Part shown: positions 1 to 12,090 of the stretch, piece by piece | Numbering within the stretch: the stretch's first letter is position 1 | How the letters are laid out: each line of letters opens with the position of its first letter | Source: Acanthosepion pharaonis | Lineage: Eukaryota > Mollusca > Cephalopoda > Sepiida > Sepiidae | Length of the DNA: 64,000 bases | Assembly: GCA_903632075.3 (NCBI GenBank) | Contig: CAHIKZ030005407.1 | Coordinates: forward strand, 1,467,001-1,531,000 | Reading direction: 5' to 3' | Notes under the pieces: generated by a model | Database searches by the model: none | Seen by the model: only the letters and a program-made list of their open reading frames with translations | Told to the model about the DNA's origin: nothing | Translations under genes and position numbers: made by a program

Positions 1-156
1 AAACGAGAGTGTTACAGCAAGAATGTTCGGTCTGACTGTCAGAGCTGACTGCTGGAAACTTCCCTCTCTAAAAGGTAGTACCGGCTCTTATTTATAGCTG
101 AGAGTCGTAGGTAAATTAACATAACAACAATCTTCTGAAATTAAAAAATCAGTGCG

Positions 157-159
<3 letters not shown>

Positions 160-240
<81 letters not shown>
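160..240. repeat. (AAT)n then (TA)n microsatellite
   Basis: About nine AAT units followed by more than 25 TA units, immediately left of the inverted-repeat element. Confidence 0.95.
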
Positions 241-241
<1 letters not shown>

Positions 242-243
<2 letters not shown>

Positions 244-1040
244 GTTATTTTTATAGATATAATCTATTTAAGTAAATGTTTTGTTTTTAATTACACAGTA
301 TTACATTTACCGGCCTGAATGTTCGACACTCTGACATGAATCGAACCTGTATTCCTATACGGAAAACAATATTTGATCTGATTTGATTCCATTTTTATTG
401 GAAACTCCTTGAAATTTTCTATTGTGGACATAAAAATCAATGAGTTTGTGCGGAAAAGGGTCGAAAGTTTTGTGGGCAACCAGGAACCTCTTCTCGCCAC
501 TGTCAAACGGAGAAAAATGGCGTGATTTGGATAGGTTACAAGGCACGACCGCCTGTGCAAGACCATCATGCAAAGCACTGTTGGAGGTAAACGTAGGAGA
601 GGACGCCAACGCAAAAACTGGTGGACAATGTCAAACAATGGCCAAGTATGACTATACCAGAATTGCTGATGTTTGCTGTTGATAGACCGTTGTGAAGGAG
701 ATTCAATGTGGCTTTTGTATTCGGATCCCCCCCCCCGATTACAAAAGTGAAGGGGGGATGATGATGCTATACCATTTAGCTACAGAGAAACGCCTGGTTA
801 GCAAATTACTGTTTATAAACACACAATCTTCGATTTTTCTTGATCGATCATATCAACTCAGGAAACTTAGCTAAATGGTTTTGCACGTCAGATCATATGA
901 CGATTTTGTGTAGGTTCGATTCCTGTCGGAGGACACATTTTCTACGATATTTTTCGGGCATTCAGGCCGGTAAATGTAGTTAATTCTCTTTATTACAAAC
1001 TGAACATTTACTTAAATATTTAAATAACGTATAAACAGAA
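242..1040. mobile_element. Inverted-repeat element with tRNA-like arms, (TA)n on left
   Basis: The left arm (about 242-325) contains TTTAAGTAAATG and ACATTTACCGGCCTGAATGT. The right arm (about 950-1037) carries their reverse complements. Just inside each arm is a tRNA B-box-like string, GGTTCGATTCCTGTCGG near 912-930 and its inverted counterpart near 338-352. The same family recurs at 1086-1470 and 62912-63537. The centre is occupied by a LINE fragment (435-780). Confidence 0.55.
435..780 (+). pseudogene. Non-LTR retrotransposon RT C-terminal fragment
   Basis: Across shifting frames, codons read as GKRRRGRQRKNW and, further on, PPITKVKG. This is the basic tail typical of the end of many invertebrate LINE reverse transcriptases. 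Frameshifts and stops interrupt it. It sits inside the inverted-repeat element at 242-1040. Recognition is by motif only. Confidence 0.5.
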
Positions 1041-1085
1041 AGTATATTTAAATATTTGTCAAACTTAGTCCATTTCATAATATAA

Positions 1086-1470
1086 TTTATTTAAGTAAAT
1101 GCTGTTTTTTTTAATTAAACATTATTAGTCACATTTACCGGCCTGAATGTTCGAGAATCGAACCTGTTACCCTTAATGGGATCCATCATTTGATCTGATG
1201 TGATGTTAATCATTCAGCTCCAAAGAAGCGTCCGAATTTCTGTTTATAAATATAGACAATCGACGATTTTTCTCGAAAGATCATATCTGCTCATGAAATT
1301 CATCTTAAAGTAAACAACGACAGAATATTATGAAAGTTTATTTAAGTAAATGCTCTTCTTTTCTAATTATGTAATTTTTTATTAACCCCCCCCCCCAAAA
1401 CAGAGCATTTACTTAAATAAATTGTATCTATAAAAATAACGTATAAACGGAAAATATATTAAAACAATTC
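1086..1470. mobile_element. Second tRNA-like inverted-repeat element, abutting (TA)n
   Basis: Carries TTTAAGTAAATGCTGTT and CATTTACCGGCCTGAATGTT at left, and the inverted CATTTACTTAAATAAATTG at 1411-1429 on the right. An inverted B-box (GAATCGAACCTGTTACC) lies near 1156. CTCGGACTTAATCCATTTC at 1469-1487, followed by (TA)n, is also seen in related copies. Partly truncated. Confidence 0.5.
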
Positions 1471-1488
1471 TCGGACTTAATCCATTTC

Positions 1489-1489
<1 letters not shown>

Positions 1490-1550
<61 letters not shown>
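1490..1550. repeat. (TA)n microsatellite
   Basis: About 30 TA units, then a short CA tract. It abuts the end of the element at 1086-1470. Confidence 0.95.
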
Positions 1551-1560
<10 letters not shown>

Positions 1561-2300
1561 CAATGGGGGAAACAAATATTCGTACACATACAAATTTTTA
1601 ATTTATTGTATCTCCAACTAAAGAATAAACATATTTTTCATATAATTAACTGTACACAGATGCATAATAACTAAATATGCATAGAAAACAGAAAAAAAAT
1701 TAATTCAATAGAAATAAATCCCATTTATCAATTATAATGGCTGATAAAATTATAAAACGTTATGTCTGCTTATTTTTATCATAATCCTTTCATATTCACG
1801 AATATTTTTCCGTATCTTACAATTAAATGAGACAAGAAATGCACTGTAACAGTGAGAATAACTTTTATTCCCCAAGCACTATCCATCTCTTTCTGAGATC
1901 ATCACCAGGGGTGCAATTGGTAAGGCAAAATTATGTGTAGTTATCCATTACTAAATTTTTCTTACGCATTTAAATGCTATGGCTGACAGTTATGCATTAG
2001 CGTTCATTAAAACGTGAATAGTTATCATTATGGATTTTTTTCATTTATGTTTAAATGTTATGGTCGAGCGTGCATTAAAGCGTAAAAACTGTTTTTATAG
2101 GCATTTTAGAACATTATCACAGTATTCGTTGCTGATTCTATTTAGTGTCGGCTTCAATTTTTTAATGAAGATTGCTTCAAGGATCTGTAGTTTTAATTTG
2201 TTATTTTCTTGGTGTAGGATAGTTATGTTATCAATCAGTATTTTTTTTATACTGTGAGTGTGCATGTGGACAGGAATACTGGTGTAAATATTGGTTAGAC
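1551..2300. other. No gene seen
   Basis: AT-rich sequence. A GC-richer patch at 1840-1925 (GCACTATCCATCTCTTTCTG) is of unknown origin. The short ORFs lack any family resemblance. Confidence 0.5.
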
Positions 2301-2302
2301 GT

Positions 2303-2321
2303 GTGTGTGTGTGTGTGTGTA
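2303..2321. repeat. (GT)n microsatellite
   Basis: About nine GT units. Confidence 0.9.
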
Positions 2322-2479
2322 CATAATTTCAGATATATATTGTTAAATCCAACAGACAACGAATGCCTATTATATTTTATCATGAGCCGTCGTATAATGG
2401 CATTAGTTTTAAGAGAAAATAAATGCAAAAACTTATATATATTTATTACACTTGTCGGAGTTAACTCCTCCTTCAGTCC

Positions 2480-3010
2480 GTTAACCCTTTCACCAGGGGT
2501 CTCTCTTCCCTGGCTATAAATAGCCGCTGACTCTTCACCTCTACCTCTTTTTCCTTCAGGCCTGTGCACTGACACCTTGAGGTAAATTTCTCTTTTTCCT
2601 TCAGGATTTCAGCTATCAGCTAACAAGGGATAGCGTGGAAACACGCTAAGCACAATATACACACACGCACGCACATACAGAATATTCACACACGAACGCA
2701 CATACAGAATATTCACACACGAACGCACATACAGAATATTCACACACACTTCGTCCTTTGTACTGTTTCCATGTATTGTAACTTGTTATTAATATATATT
2801 TGTATGTACATATATTATCGGTCTTGTGTTTTGTTTGCTTCCTTTTCCTTCTTCTTTGGACTTAATCAAAGTCCAACCTTTTTATGTAGTTGGGCTCGGC
2901 GGGCAGGAGTATCTGAACCTTACTTGCTTTTCTTCTACGTCTGACTTCTATCAACAACATAACTTAACGCCATGAACCCTCAACAAGTGGTAACCGCCAC
3001 GGCCTCACTA
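2480..3010 (+). mobile_element. Possible solo LTR or promoter-bearing repeat
   Basis: CTATAAATAG at about 2513 is followed by pyrimidine-rich sequence and a TA-rich, possibly polyadenylating, stretch near 2790-2815. The tract ends in a GC-richer segment. A similar CTATAAATA on the minus strand at about 100 suggests a related copy at the window start. No gag/pol is adjacent and no terminal TG...CA pair was proven, so this is weak. Confidence 0.25.
2656..2748. repeat. 27-bp tandem repeat, about 3 copies
   Basis: The unit contains CACACGAACGCACATACAG followed by AATATT. Copies begin at about 2654, 2681 and 2708 with exact spacing of 27. Confidence 0.9.
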
Positions 3011-3118
3011 CACACTACAGTAATCTATGAATCTAAAATTTTAATCAATAAAAAAGACAAACGAATATATTCATTGAAATATAGCACATATAATTTGTCA
3101 AAGATTTTTTTTATCTTA

Positions 3119-3290
3119 TAGCATAGTGGATTAAAGCGTGGATTCATGAATTTGGTGACATAGTAATTGTGAGTTCGATTGCTGGGCCAAGTAGTTTAGA
3201 CTTAATGTAAACAGCAAGCAGTGCTAAATAACAATTGACAAACACCTGGAGAAGGAGGGAGAGCAGAACAACCGAAACCTTGTGATAAGT
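3119..3290 (+). repeat. tRNA-derived SINE fragment
   Basis: An A-box-like TAGCATAGTGGATTAAAGC and a B-box-like GAGTTCGATTGCTGG about 45 bp later give tRNA-like spacing. A non-tRNA body follows. A minus-strand relative of the head is at 3762-3830. Confidence 0.5.
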
Positions 3291-3761
3291 CCGGACGTAA
3301 ATAATGATAGCTACTCATCGCAGAAATTCAGTCAAAATGACAGATTTTCTTCCAACTTATTAAATTTTTGGCCATTTTTATTTCATGTAACAATTTGAGC
3401 GTTGTGATAAAAGGCAGCAACAAACAAAAGAGAAACTAACCAAAAAAAATGAATAATAAAACACAATCTAAGAATTTAGAAACCGAAAATTATTTACATT
3501 ATTTACAGTCAGACTAATATCTTTGCTGTTACAATTACGACGTTTCGACTGTTGCGCACTTTGTCCTTCTACAAATGTCTATCGATTCAAATAACCTTCA
3601 AGGGATTTAAAACCAAAACTTTCTTTTTTTTTTAATCTACGCCGGGTTGATTGTTCTCGTCCTGCTGTCTATGTCATGTATAGGGATATCACGTTTTGAT
3701 TTTTTTTTTATTTTGGTCATATTCAGTTACAACTAATCATGTTCACAGTCATTTTGAGTTT

Positions 3762-3830
3762 GTACTATGCAACCAGGAGATTGAACTCACAATTACTAAG
3801 CTACCAAATACATGAACCAACCAAAAATAG
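3762..3830 (-). repeat. tRNA-SINE head fragment
   Basis: The reverse complement reads GTGAGTTCAATCTCCTGGTT, a B-box-like block preceded by a degraded A-box. It resembles 3119-3190. Confidence 0.4.
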
Positions 3831-4479
3831 AGAAACGCTGCCAAGAGTCACTGGGGAAAGAAAGCTACAGAGAGCCATGAGGGACACGACACACAGAAGA
3901 TGATGATCAATATAGATATCTTTACTCGCAGCCTGAAGATTTTTCTGCTATTAAATTCGCAGGAAATAGGAAACAGGAAAGCCTATTGCCTAATTGTATA
4001 GAGAAAGTATACAAATTTATCTAATAAAAAAGAAATGTAAAAATTATATAAAAATAATTAAAACGCAAAGGAAAAAATAATACCATAGACTAGGTTTGTT
4101 TATTACACTTTGAGGTGAGTGTTTAAAAAAACGTTTATTAAAAGAAGAATGTTATTAACACGTATTCTTTAAATAAATCGATCGCCGTAATGATGCCAGA
4201 CGGTTAGTAAAAATAACTTGAAAAAGATTTTACATGTAAAATTTTCTGTATGTGAGGCTCAAATTGATGTTGGAAAAATGAAAAATGAAGCCTGACGGTT
4301 TATAAAAAAGATGCGTGTATAAAATATGTTTTACAAACTTGTAAAAAGAAAAAAAGAATCTAAAAACTCGCCTAGATAAAGTTTGTGAACAGGCGTAGTT
4401 TGAAAGATAGATTTTGTGAATTTTTAACCAATGTAGAAAATTAAGTTCTACCATTTTTTGGCAAAGTACTAAATATTCT

Positions 4480-4912
4480 AATAAAATATGTATTGCTTAA
4501 GCATCTCACCCAGCAGGACCATCTTTCAGGTAAGCAATATGGCTTTCGCTTCTCTAGGTCATCTGCTGAAAGAGCCTATCGAGCTTATCATCGCTATACA
4601 GTAAGTACTTTTTTATATTTCGATAGGCTCTTTCAGCAGATGGCCTAGAGAATGGTGAAGTTTGGGATGTTGGAGTTTTGGAAATGGTGAAGTTTGGGAT
4701 GTTCCATTAGTTATCTCGAAGGCCTTTGACGGGGTTTGTCATAGTGGTAGTCTTCACAAGATGAAAGGTTATGGTATTTTGGGACGAATTTTTTAACAGG
4801 TGCAGTCTTTCTTATCAAATCTCAAAATGAATGTTATCTTAAATGGCCACTCTTCTAGATCACTTTGCATTAATGCAGGTTTTCCCTAAGACTCTATCCT
4901 TGGCTCTACGTC
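4480..4912 (+). pseudogene. LINE reverse transcriptase core, rearranged
   Basis: Plus-strand codons give QYGFR near 4535, the AFDGVCHSGSLHK block with KGYGILGR near 4730-4785, then SFLSN, an ILNGHSS-like string, NAGFP and SILGS. These correspond to successive RT motifs of jockey-like non-LTR elements up to just before the catalytic YxDD. Stops interrupt the frame. Between the first and second blocks lies a 30-bp inverted duplication (4552-4581 with 4621-4650) and a short direct duplication, so the copy is rearranged as well as truncated. Confidence 0.65.
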
Positions 4913-5321
4913 TTAACAATTGACGGTGATAATAAATAAACTTTTGTGTTCTGTGTGCTGTTATTTTTAATATTACCCACTTTTATAATAAAAATGTTTA
5001 CCAACAAAATAGCCTCTTTTTTCTTTTTTTTTTGCCCGCGTGTCAAATTATTGCAATGAAACAATGAATAACTGTTACATCCCTCCAACTACTACATAAT
5101 TTACCCTACAAGATCGTCACCTTGTGGTACCTAACTCAATAAATGGAAACATTTTATTGATTAACTTAATTTACGTGGTTGCATTTCTATTTTTGACTAT
5201 TTTCTCTTCGGACTTTGTCCGTCTCCTTAACGACAGTCTCCTTCATGGTCAACAAGTTTCAAAAAGCAATGATGACCTATTTTTCGTATTTACAAACGAC
5301 GATAATAAATGTAAACAATAA

Positions 5322-6914
5322 AAGCACAGAAATCATATAACTGTGAATAATTTAAAGGACGCAGATACGCGGAAGGATTATTTCATGGAGTCGGATGGGG
5401 AATCTAAAAACAAGCAAAAACATTGATAATGTAACGATCAGTATAAAAACGTACTTATCGTAGAGCGATGATTCTGACTAGGTGCCTTCCTATTGAAGCT
5501 CTGTCTAACTAAGCAGAGCCGTTAAAATCCTAATTTATTTAAACGATTAATATAACTTAAACTAAAATTATGGATTTTGTAGTTCTAAGCCACCTATATC
5601 GTAATAGATATAATTCAAAAATCAAATCGTAATCCTGACTAGAACTCCAATCCAGTGTCCATTACATTTCTCAAAAACTCAATCTACACTAAATGTACAA
5701 AAATGTAATAGTAATGGTCGGTTACTCGTTTTCCGAGCGCACTTGTCTTCTAAAGTGGCAAGTCAATCCCGGTTGCAGGCGCCTGTTTATTAAACACCCA
5801 CTGAACAGACCTTAGGTGCAGTTTCTGGGAGAGAGCTTATCATCTGGCGGGATCAGCAGTTTGATCGAAGCCACTAAGTTTAAACTCTCAGTCACGATGA
5901 CTTTTACAAAATAGCCATTTAAAAGATCATGGTGGCGTTGATAATCTGTTAAAGCAATACTCAAGATAGTAAATGTTTTACATGCAGTATCACGCCAAGA
6001 CGTGGACGATCATGGCTCTCTACAACTTCCACTCTTGTTGCTCTAAGCAACGTTCAACATATAGGAATTAAATTCTATATTTTTCAACCAATAAAATCCC
6101 ATCAGAAGGTTTGTTGTATAAGCAATAATTACTAGGGAAAATACCACCAAAATACTTGCGCACGTAGTTGTAGACCTACCACGTGTTATTTTTGGAGCAT
6201 TAGAAAATAACAATAATAATTACCTTTACCACTCCTGCAAATACGAGATAAAGATTTCGCGAGCCAGTGTGAATTTTTTTTTCCTAATTAATGAAAACCT
6301 TGTATTAAAAAAGTTCACACCTCAATGTGAAATTAGATTTTGGATCTCTCCCCCAGATTTACATATAGAAGTTTACTACTTCTCAGCATTCAAAATAAGG
6401 AGGCCTGTTTGATCTACACACTCGTACAGACGCACTCATGCACACAATGGAAGAGATGAGCCAGTAGCCGCCGACTGAGACATTGTCTACGAACTCACAA
6501 ACACGTTAGGCTGATCGTCATAAAGTAAGTCTGTCCACACATTTCACACCGCCTTAAGAACACTTAATTACTTTATAAAACAAATTTCACTGTAAAGAAA
6601 ATGGAAGATTATATTGTCATTGCATATTTCTGAAAAAAAAAAATAGTTGTTTCAACTGGTGTGCTGCTTCTACTTTTCCTCAAGAAAATATCCTTTTATG
6701 TGTTTCATTTAAAAGATGTGTTGTTAAATGTTTGGAACCCCGACACTCAGATAACAACAAAAATCTGGGTAGACAGATCCCAACAAACTCTTACCATTCT
6801 TCTTCAGCTCTCCCATCCATTCATCGAAACACGTTAAGCTTCTAATAATTGTGGTAAAATTTAAGATAAAATCTTTGTGTGTAAAAGTGTATAAAATGAT
6901 ACTTGTGGATGGAT
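5322..6914. other. No gene seen apart from the possible SINE at 5715-5890
   Basis: AT-rich with no codon-biased frame over 100 codons. It contains only scattered simple repeats. Confidence 0.5.
5715..5890 (+). repeat. Possible SINE-like repeat
   Basis: A GC-richer island containing TCGGTTACTCG and, about 45 bp on, CAATCCCGGTTGC, loosely like Pol III A and B boxes. No second copy was found in the window. Low certainty. Confidence 0.25.
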
Positions 6915-7164
6915 TTTTTCGTATCAAAATCTTGACAAACATTGATTTACGTGCTTGTAATAAGACGTAGTGTCAAAAGGACGGTTTTTCCACGACCCCA
7001 CTTTTTTAACGACCTTCACTCTTCGGCAATGTTTATTGTTTTAAAAAAACGATGATTTGGAATAAAACCTAAAATATGAAAGTGAATCTTTATATATTTT
7101 CTTTGTTCTTGAGAATTGGCAGCAAAAATAATCAACACTATTTATTAAATTACGTACCTCCACA

Positions 7165-7830
7165 AAAATCGTGATACTGAAGGTTTAAATTAATTTTTAA
7201 AAAATGAAAAAGCTTTCATTTTAGCCTTAATTGAAAGCTAAAGGATTAAATCTAGTTTTTCCAGTAAGCTGGTGTATTGCAAACAGAAATTATATTGATT
7301 GGAATCAATTTTCATTTTATTTTTCAGTAATATCGTCTACGTCGTCCATCTTTGAGACATTTGTAAACATAAGTTAGTTCTTGGTTTTAAAAATCTTGGA
7401 AAAATAAAATATACTTTTCTGAAACTTTGAGGAATATTAACTGATTTAAAGTATAATTAATCTGATGTGAAACAAATACTATTTACTTTAAGTTTAAAAT
7501 ATTGCAGAAATTAACTTTTTAACCAAACAGTAGCTGTGTTTTTAACCGACAGTAGCCATGTTTGACGAGGTGATGACAGTTCTAATGCTGTTCTACGGAG
7601 ACTTTATCTGTAAAACACAATTTAAGAAAATGACGTAAGCGCCTTTTTATGTAATTTTTAAGTACTCGGTAATCTTAAAAATTTAGGAAAATATTCTCCG
7701 TAATCTAATGTTTTATTGAAGTTTAGAAATTTCGGCTTTATAAATTTAGTATATTTATCGCTCTTATTTTCCGAAAAGGGCGCGTATAGTCGACTATACA
7801 CTAGAAAACAAAAATTAAAAATTCTCTAAA
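7165..7830. repeat. Dispersed repeat family X, copy 1
   Basis: This stretch aligns by eye over about 600 bp with 32625-33240. Shared landmarks include AAATATACTTTTCTGAAA, an AATTATATTGATTGGAAT string and a CTCCGTAATCTAAT string. It contains no ORF and lies inside the foldback element. Confidence 0.6.
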
Positions 7831-8221
7831 AATCTTAGATTATTTGCATTATTTATATTATTTATTAGAATCGTTGGCAAGCACTGGTTAATCTAATTAC
7901 CAATTGAGTCAAACTTTATAAAATAGTAAATAAGGATTTCTTTAGAGTTGGTTCACATATAGTTTAGGAAATGTTTATAAAATTATGAATAAAAATTGTT
8001 TTCATATTTATTCCTTTATGAATTAGTAAATGGTATATATTGTCATGAATAAGTTGTAATTGTATTAGTTTGTAGTGAGTCTCGATAAAAATAGAATATA
8101 AACAAACTTCTCTTCCTATACTTCCCTCAACTAACAAGAAGACAACCCTCAAAAAAAAAAAAAAAAAAAATCAGAGAGGCTCTGATTAACACGGAGACTT
8201 TTGATGTTAGTCAAAACCAAG

Positions 8222-8286
8222 GGATATAAGCTGACACCTCTGAGCTAGACAAAACGGATATAAGCTGACACCTCTGAGCTAGACAA
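8222..8286. repeat. 34-bp tandem duplication
   Basis: Two almost identical units starting at 8222 and 8256, each containing GATATAAGCTGACACCTC. Confidence 0.9.
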
Positions 8287-9169
8287 TGAAGAGTGACTAC
8301 AAGAGAAGCGACCGCTAGAAAAACAAATCATACGTGATGCATGAAGTAGTTAAGAGGTCATTTGCTAGTCATATTTCTGCTCTTCTTAGAGCCGAGAAAA
8401 ATACAGTAGATTGACGCTGACCTATTTCTAAGATGACTACTACTACTACGAGCAAGGTATGACTAAAGAAATGACCCACTACCGAGCCGAAACGGACTTT
8501 CCCAAAACTGCTACTAATCCGTCTTATAAACGAACATTTTGCTAGACCGAATATCAATGGACTCACCCTAATCTAAATCAAACAGAAATTATTTGATTAT
8601 ACCTTAGCCTTATACCCAGTTTGTTTTGTTCCAAGTTTCCAGTCAATAAATCTCTCCTTAGCAACATATCCACAAGTTTTTAAAATGTTGTAAATAAACA
8701 CAATCTCTAAATGCAATATTTTTGTTGTAAATTATCAAGAACAAAAAAAATTATAAATTCACTTTCATCATGATCATATGTTTAGGTTTTATTCCAATTC
8801 TAATCATTGCTTTTTGAAACAATAAACATTACCGAAGAGCGAAGGTAATTAAAAAAAGGAGTGTCATGGGAAAAACACTGTTTTTTTTTTTCGGTTAAGA
8901 AGGTCCGTGTTTGCCAAAATCTTATTTGAAATTGGATATCTTATCTGACAGAAAGAAAGTCCGCACATAATGTTATTACTCGTAATTTACAGGACAAAAG
9001 CATATCGACTTAGAAAAACTGTAATGTAGTCGACGAGTCGTTTGAACTCTTGCCATTTCATTTAACTCTTTAATGGTGACAGAGCCGCTTGGTGTAGATT
9101 TGCAGCAAGATAAAAAAAAAAAAAAAGAAAAAAAGAAGCTATCTTAGGAGTTTAAAAGCAAGTATTAGT

Positions 9170-9400
9170 CATGTGTGTAGATGTGCACACAGCGTAACGC
9201 TCATCGGAGCAGTAGGTTCAAGCCATACTCTATCGCATTCACAAGTTTCCTTGAGAAAGATATAAATATAGCCCTCAGCTACGAATTGAATAGCTGAGTA
9301 GACTGGGATCTGCTGCCTTGGGTAGCAGTCAGTTTAGAAAAAAGATAACTGAATTCAAAATCCATGGAGAAGGCAACGGTAAACCGCTCCACTATAACAA
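9170..9400 (+). repeat. tRNA-derived SINE
   Basis: A-box-like GCGTAACGCTCATCGG and B-box-like TAGGTTCAAGCC are followed by a GC-richer body with GGGATCTGCTGCCTTGGG and a tail CATGGAGAAGGCAACGG. It is typical of a tRNA-headed SINE of a different subfamily from those at 18955 and 55545. Confidence 0.5.
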
Positions 9401-10328
9401 ACTTGTGGTTGAATACAAAATTTGAAATTCGCTTAGAAATGACACGTACTTTTATTTCGCTCCAATAATTTAGTCCAGTGTTATTTGTTACATTGTTTTG
9501 CTTATATTTTTTTTAATAAATGCAATAATTTTATGGGACTGAAGTTGTTATGGGCGCGTGTTCTTTGGCGCATATATCATTTGTATTATTAATGATTCAA
9601 GAAAACAACGAAACTCAAATTGTGAATCAACAAGTATATATTGAAATAACACAAAAGAACAAAATATACAATAATTTGTATTCAATGTATAGATTAAGGG
9701 AAAAGAAGTTGCATCCCTTTTACCGTATTTGATTTGTAATTGATTGTTCGAAAGAAAGTTATCTTGAGAGAGAAATGTTCAGGAATCAATGTTAGAACAA
9801 GTCTGCTATTAGAATAGATAACACAAGAATACAATTCATCAGAAAGTGTGTTGTGTTAGAGAAATCAACAGAGTCCTGTTTGATTGAATTTGACTGAGTC
9901 ACAAAGAGATATGTATATATGTATTACAAAATTATGTGTCTGTGTGTGCGTTTGAAATGTGAGTAAAGTCATAGGTTTGTGTTGACAGGCGAAATTTGCT
10001 GGACTCTACTGGCGGCTTGTGAAAAAGTCGCCTCTTTTAAAGCTACAGATAGGCTCCCAGCGAAACCGCAGGAAAAGTTGATTTTGCACTAAAATATGTG
10101 ATTGGTTAAAATTTGACCAATCGCTAAATTTGTACTAATGAAACAAGCAAGCAAGTTCAAAACCGAAAAATTCAAAAGCAACGACTGCGATGGCTAAATT
10201 GTCTTATAGAAAGGCAGTATTGATTTATTAGCCAATCGTTGACGAATAAAATGTGGGTGTGGAAAAACATAGCAATAGCTACAACTACCCACCCCCACAG
10301 CTTGAAAAAAGTGATGAAAACATTTTTT

Positions 10329-10645
10329 TTAATATGTCACATATTGTTTGAATTTTGAAGGCCAGTGGACCTTCCTACTTTTCTTGGTAACTTGGTGTTC
10401 AGGTGTTTCAGACGTTTGTTGTGCACTACTCGGTGATGATGATGATGACGATGATTGGGCTGGTTTAATATTCCGCACAATGTATGCTGCCTTGAGGCGA
10501 TCAATCGAAACGTTCGATTGAGCACTTGTGAGCTGAATAGTGTATGACTTGTTATGTCGAGCAAGAACTCGAAATAGAGTAGCTGGGTGTCAGTGGCTTC
10601 TTGACAGAATCTTGTACAAACACGAAATCACATTTATCTATTTGA
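10329..10645 (-). pseudogene. Ty3/gypsy polyprotein C-terminal (integrase tail) fragment
   Basis: In the minus frame ending at the TAA at 10331-10329, the last 80 or so codons contain VSIDRLKAAYI, the conserved end of gypsy integrase C-terminal domains. A Ser-rich linker and a basic WPSKF tail follow. Just upstream, in another frame, the preceding integrase SH3-like part can be recognised, so at least one frameshift is present. No LTR was found directly downstream. A dead fragment of an LTR retrotransposon. Confidence 0.65.
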
Positions 10646-10689
10646 ATATCACTTTTTTATGTTATAAGTAATATTTGTTTCAAATCATA

Positions 10690-11280
10690 TTAATTTAACT
10701 TTAAATTTGTTAATTTTACTCAAATAGCGTGTCACAAATATATTTTATTTTTGGAAGATTTTTAAAACCGATAATTAAACTTTATTTTAAAACTTGTTAA
10801 AATGTAAGAAATGACCGCCAGTAAAGATTTTTTTTAAATGCAAATATTTGCCGTTAAATCTGTATAATTTTTTTAAAATCATTTTTTTGCTTAATGGAAA
10901 GAGTAAATTTAATCCTCAATTAAACTAAAAAGAAATCTTCAAAAATGCATTTTCGTTTTTAAAAATTAATTTTAAACTATAGGTATCGAAAAAAGAATTA
11001 TATTTTATTTTTCAACGAAAGTTTCAGAAAAGTATATTTTATTTTTGGAAGATTTTAAAGAGAATTACATTTTTTTTATAACAGTTTGCTAAAAATGGCG
11101 CTAAATTAAAAAAGTTTAGAAATTTCAAAACGAAAACTTTTTCCAATCAATTTAAATACAGCATAGTATTATTGGAAATATTAAATTTAATCCATCAGCT
11201 TGAAATTAAAACAAAAATAAAAGCTCCAAGAAAGATTTTTCATTTTTAAAAATTAATTTTAAACCTCAGGTATCGCAAAC
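10690..11280. repeat. Family X, two partial inverted units in tandem
   Basis: Two units of about 270 bp (roughly 10740-10985 and 11030-11275) each begin near TATTTTATTTTTGGAAGATT and end near TTAATTTTAAAC followed by a GGTATCGAAA-like string. They correspond to family X on the opposite strand. Confidence 0.5.
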
Positions 11281-11649
11281 CTAGCCATGAAGGTTAGAGC
11301 TGGTGGAACTAAGGATTTGATGGTGCGATGGCATAATATTTTAATCAAAATTTCCACCGATAACTTCACTCGATTAATTAAATTATGGTTTGTTGATCAA
11401 CTGAATTATCAATTTAACTAATAACAAAAATTAAGAGATGTTTCGCTGTAAGGAAGTGGTTAGCACGCTTCTTTCGAAGACCGTTATTGTTATGAAGCAA
11501 TACGATTTCTCAGACAGGAAATGGATAGATAGATTCTTTTCCTTTTTAACTCAATTTAATTGCCAGTGTTTCTCAGGAATCCTGTCTCCAGCCCTCCTTT
11601 AAATAGTCAAACATAAAATTTTGTTAGTGTTTTTAGATAGCCGTAAAAA

Positions 11650-12090
11650 TAGGCTCTTTTGAAAGACTGACCACCCAAAACTTGTCATACAGCATGGTCT
11701 GGAGGCCTCCGATTGTGCCAACACCTGGAATTGTTGATTATGTTCATAACCTAATTTTGGTTGATCAACAAATCTCGACCAAAAGAATTGCTCAGATGCA
11801 AAAGAGATCCAGGAAAGGCGTTGGTTTTATAATTCATGAGCAAATAGACATGCGGGCACTGTCGACCAAACAGGTGCTAAAATATTTAAATGCCTACCAG
11901 AAACGATATTGAGTGATCCCAGTATTTTCAGTAAGCTAGTGATGGTTTTGGAACGACTTATCACTGTTCCTGAAATAAGGTTACACCACGATAATCCAGA
12001 AATCAAACAGAAAATCATATCTACTATAAAGAGGTGAAAACTGATTTGCGGCTATAATAAAATCATCGCCAAGAGTCTTTCCTGCTACCA
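11650..12090 (+). pseudogene. Mariner-family transposase fragment
   Basis: Codons 11682-11912 give a helix-turn-helix region with VDYVHNLILVDQQISTKRIA and an IIHEQIDMRALS-like string. After a frame change, 11930-12010 give ERLITVPEIRLHHDNPE, equivalent to the block that carries the first catalytic Asp of mariner transposases. That Asp is substituted here. Terminal repeats were not identified. Clearly inactive. Confidence 0.65.

Larger units (their letters stand above)
6915..8925. mobile_element. Foldback element copy A, interrupted
   Basis: Arms at about 6915-7150 and 8690-8925 are inverted copies of each other and match the arms of the element at 51800-52515. The shared interior (about 7840-8060 here) matches 52040-52210. 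About 0.65 kb at 7165-7830 belongs to a different dispersed repeat, and about 0.5 kb (8155-8690) is further insertion or divergence. No coding capacity is seen. Confidence 0.6.

Noticed and set aside
2654..2748. CRISPR-like regular repeat
   Set aside because: It is a simple 27-bp head-to-tail tandem with no unique spacers.
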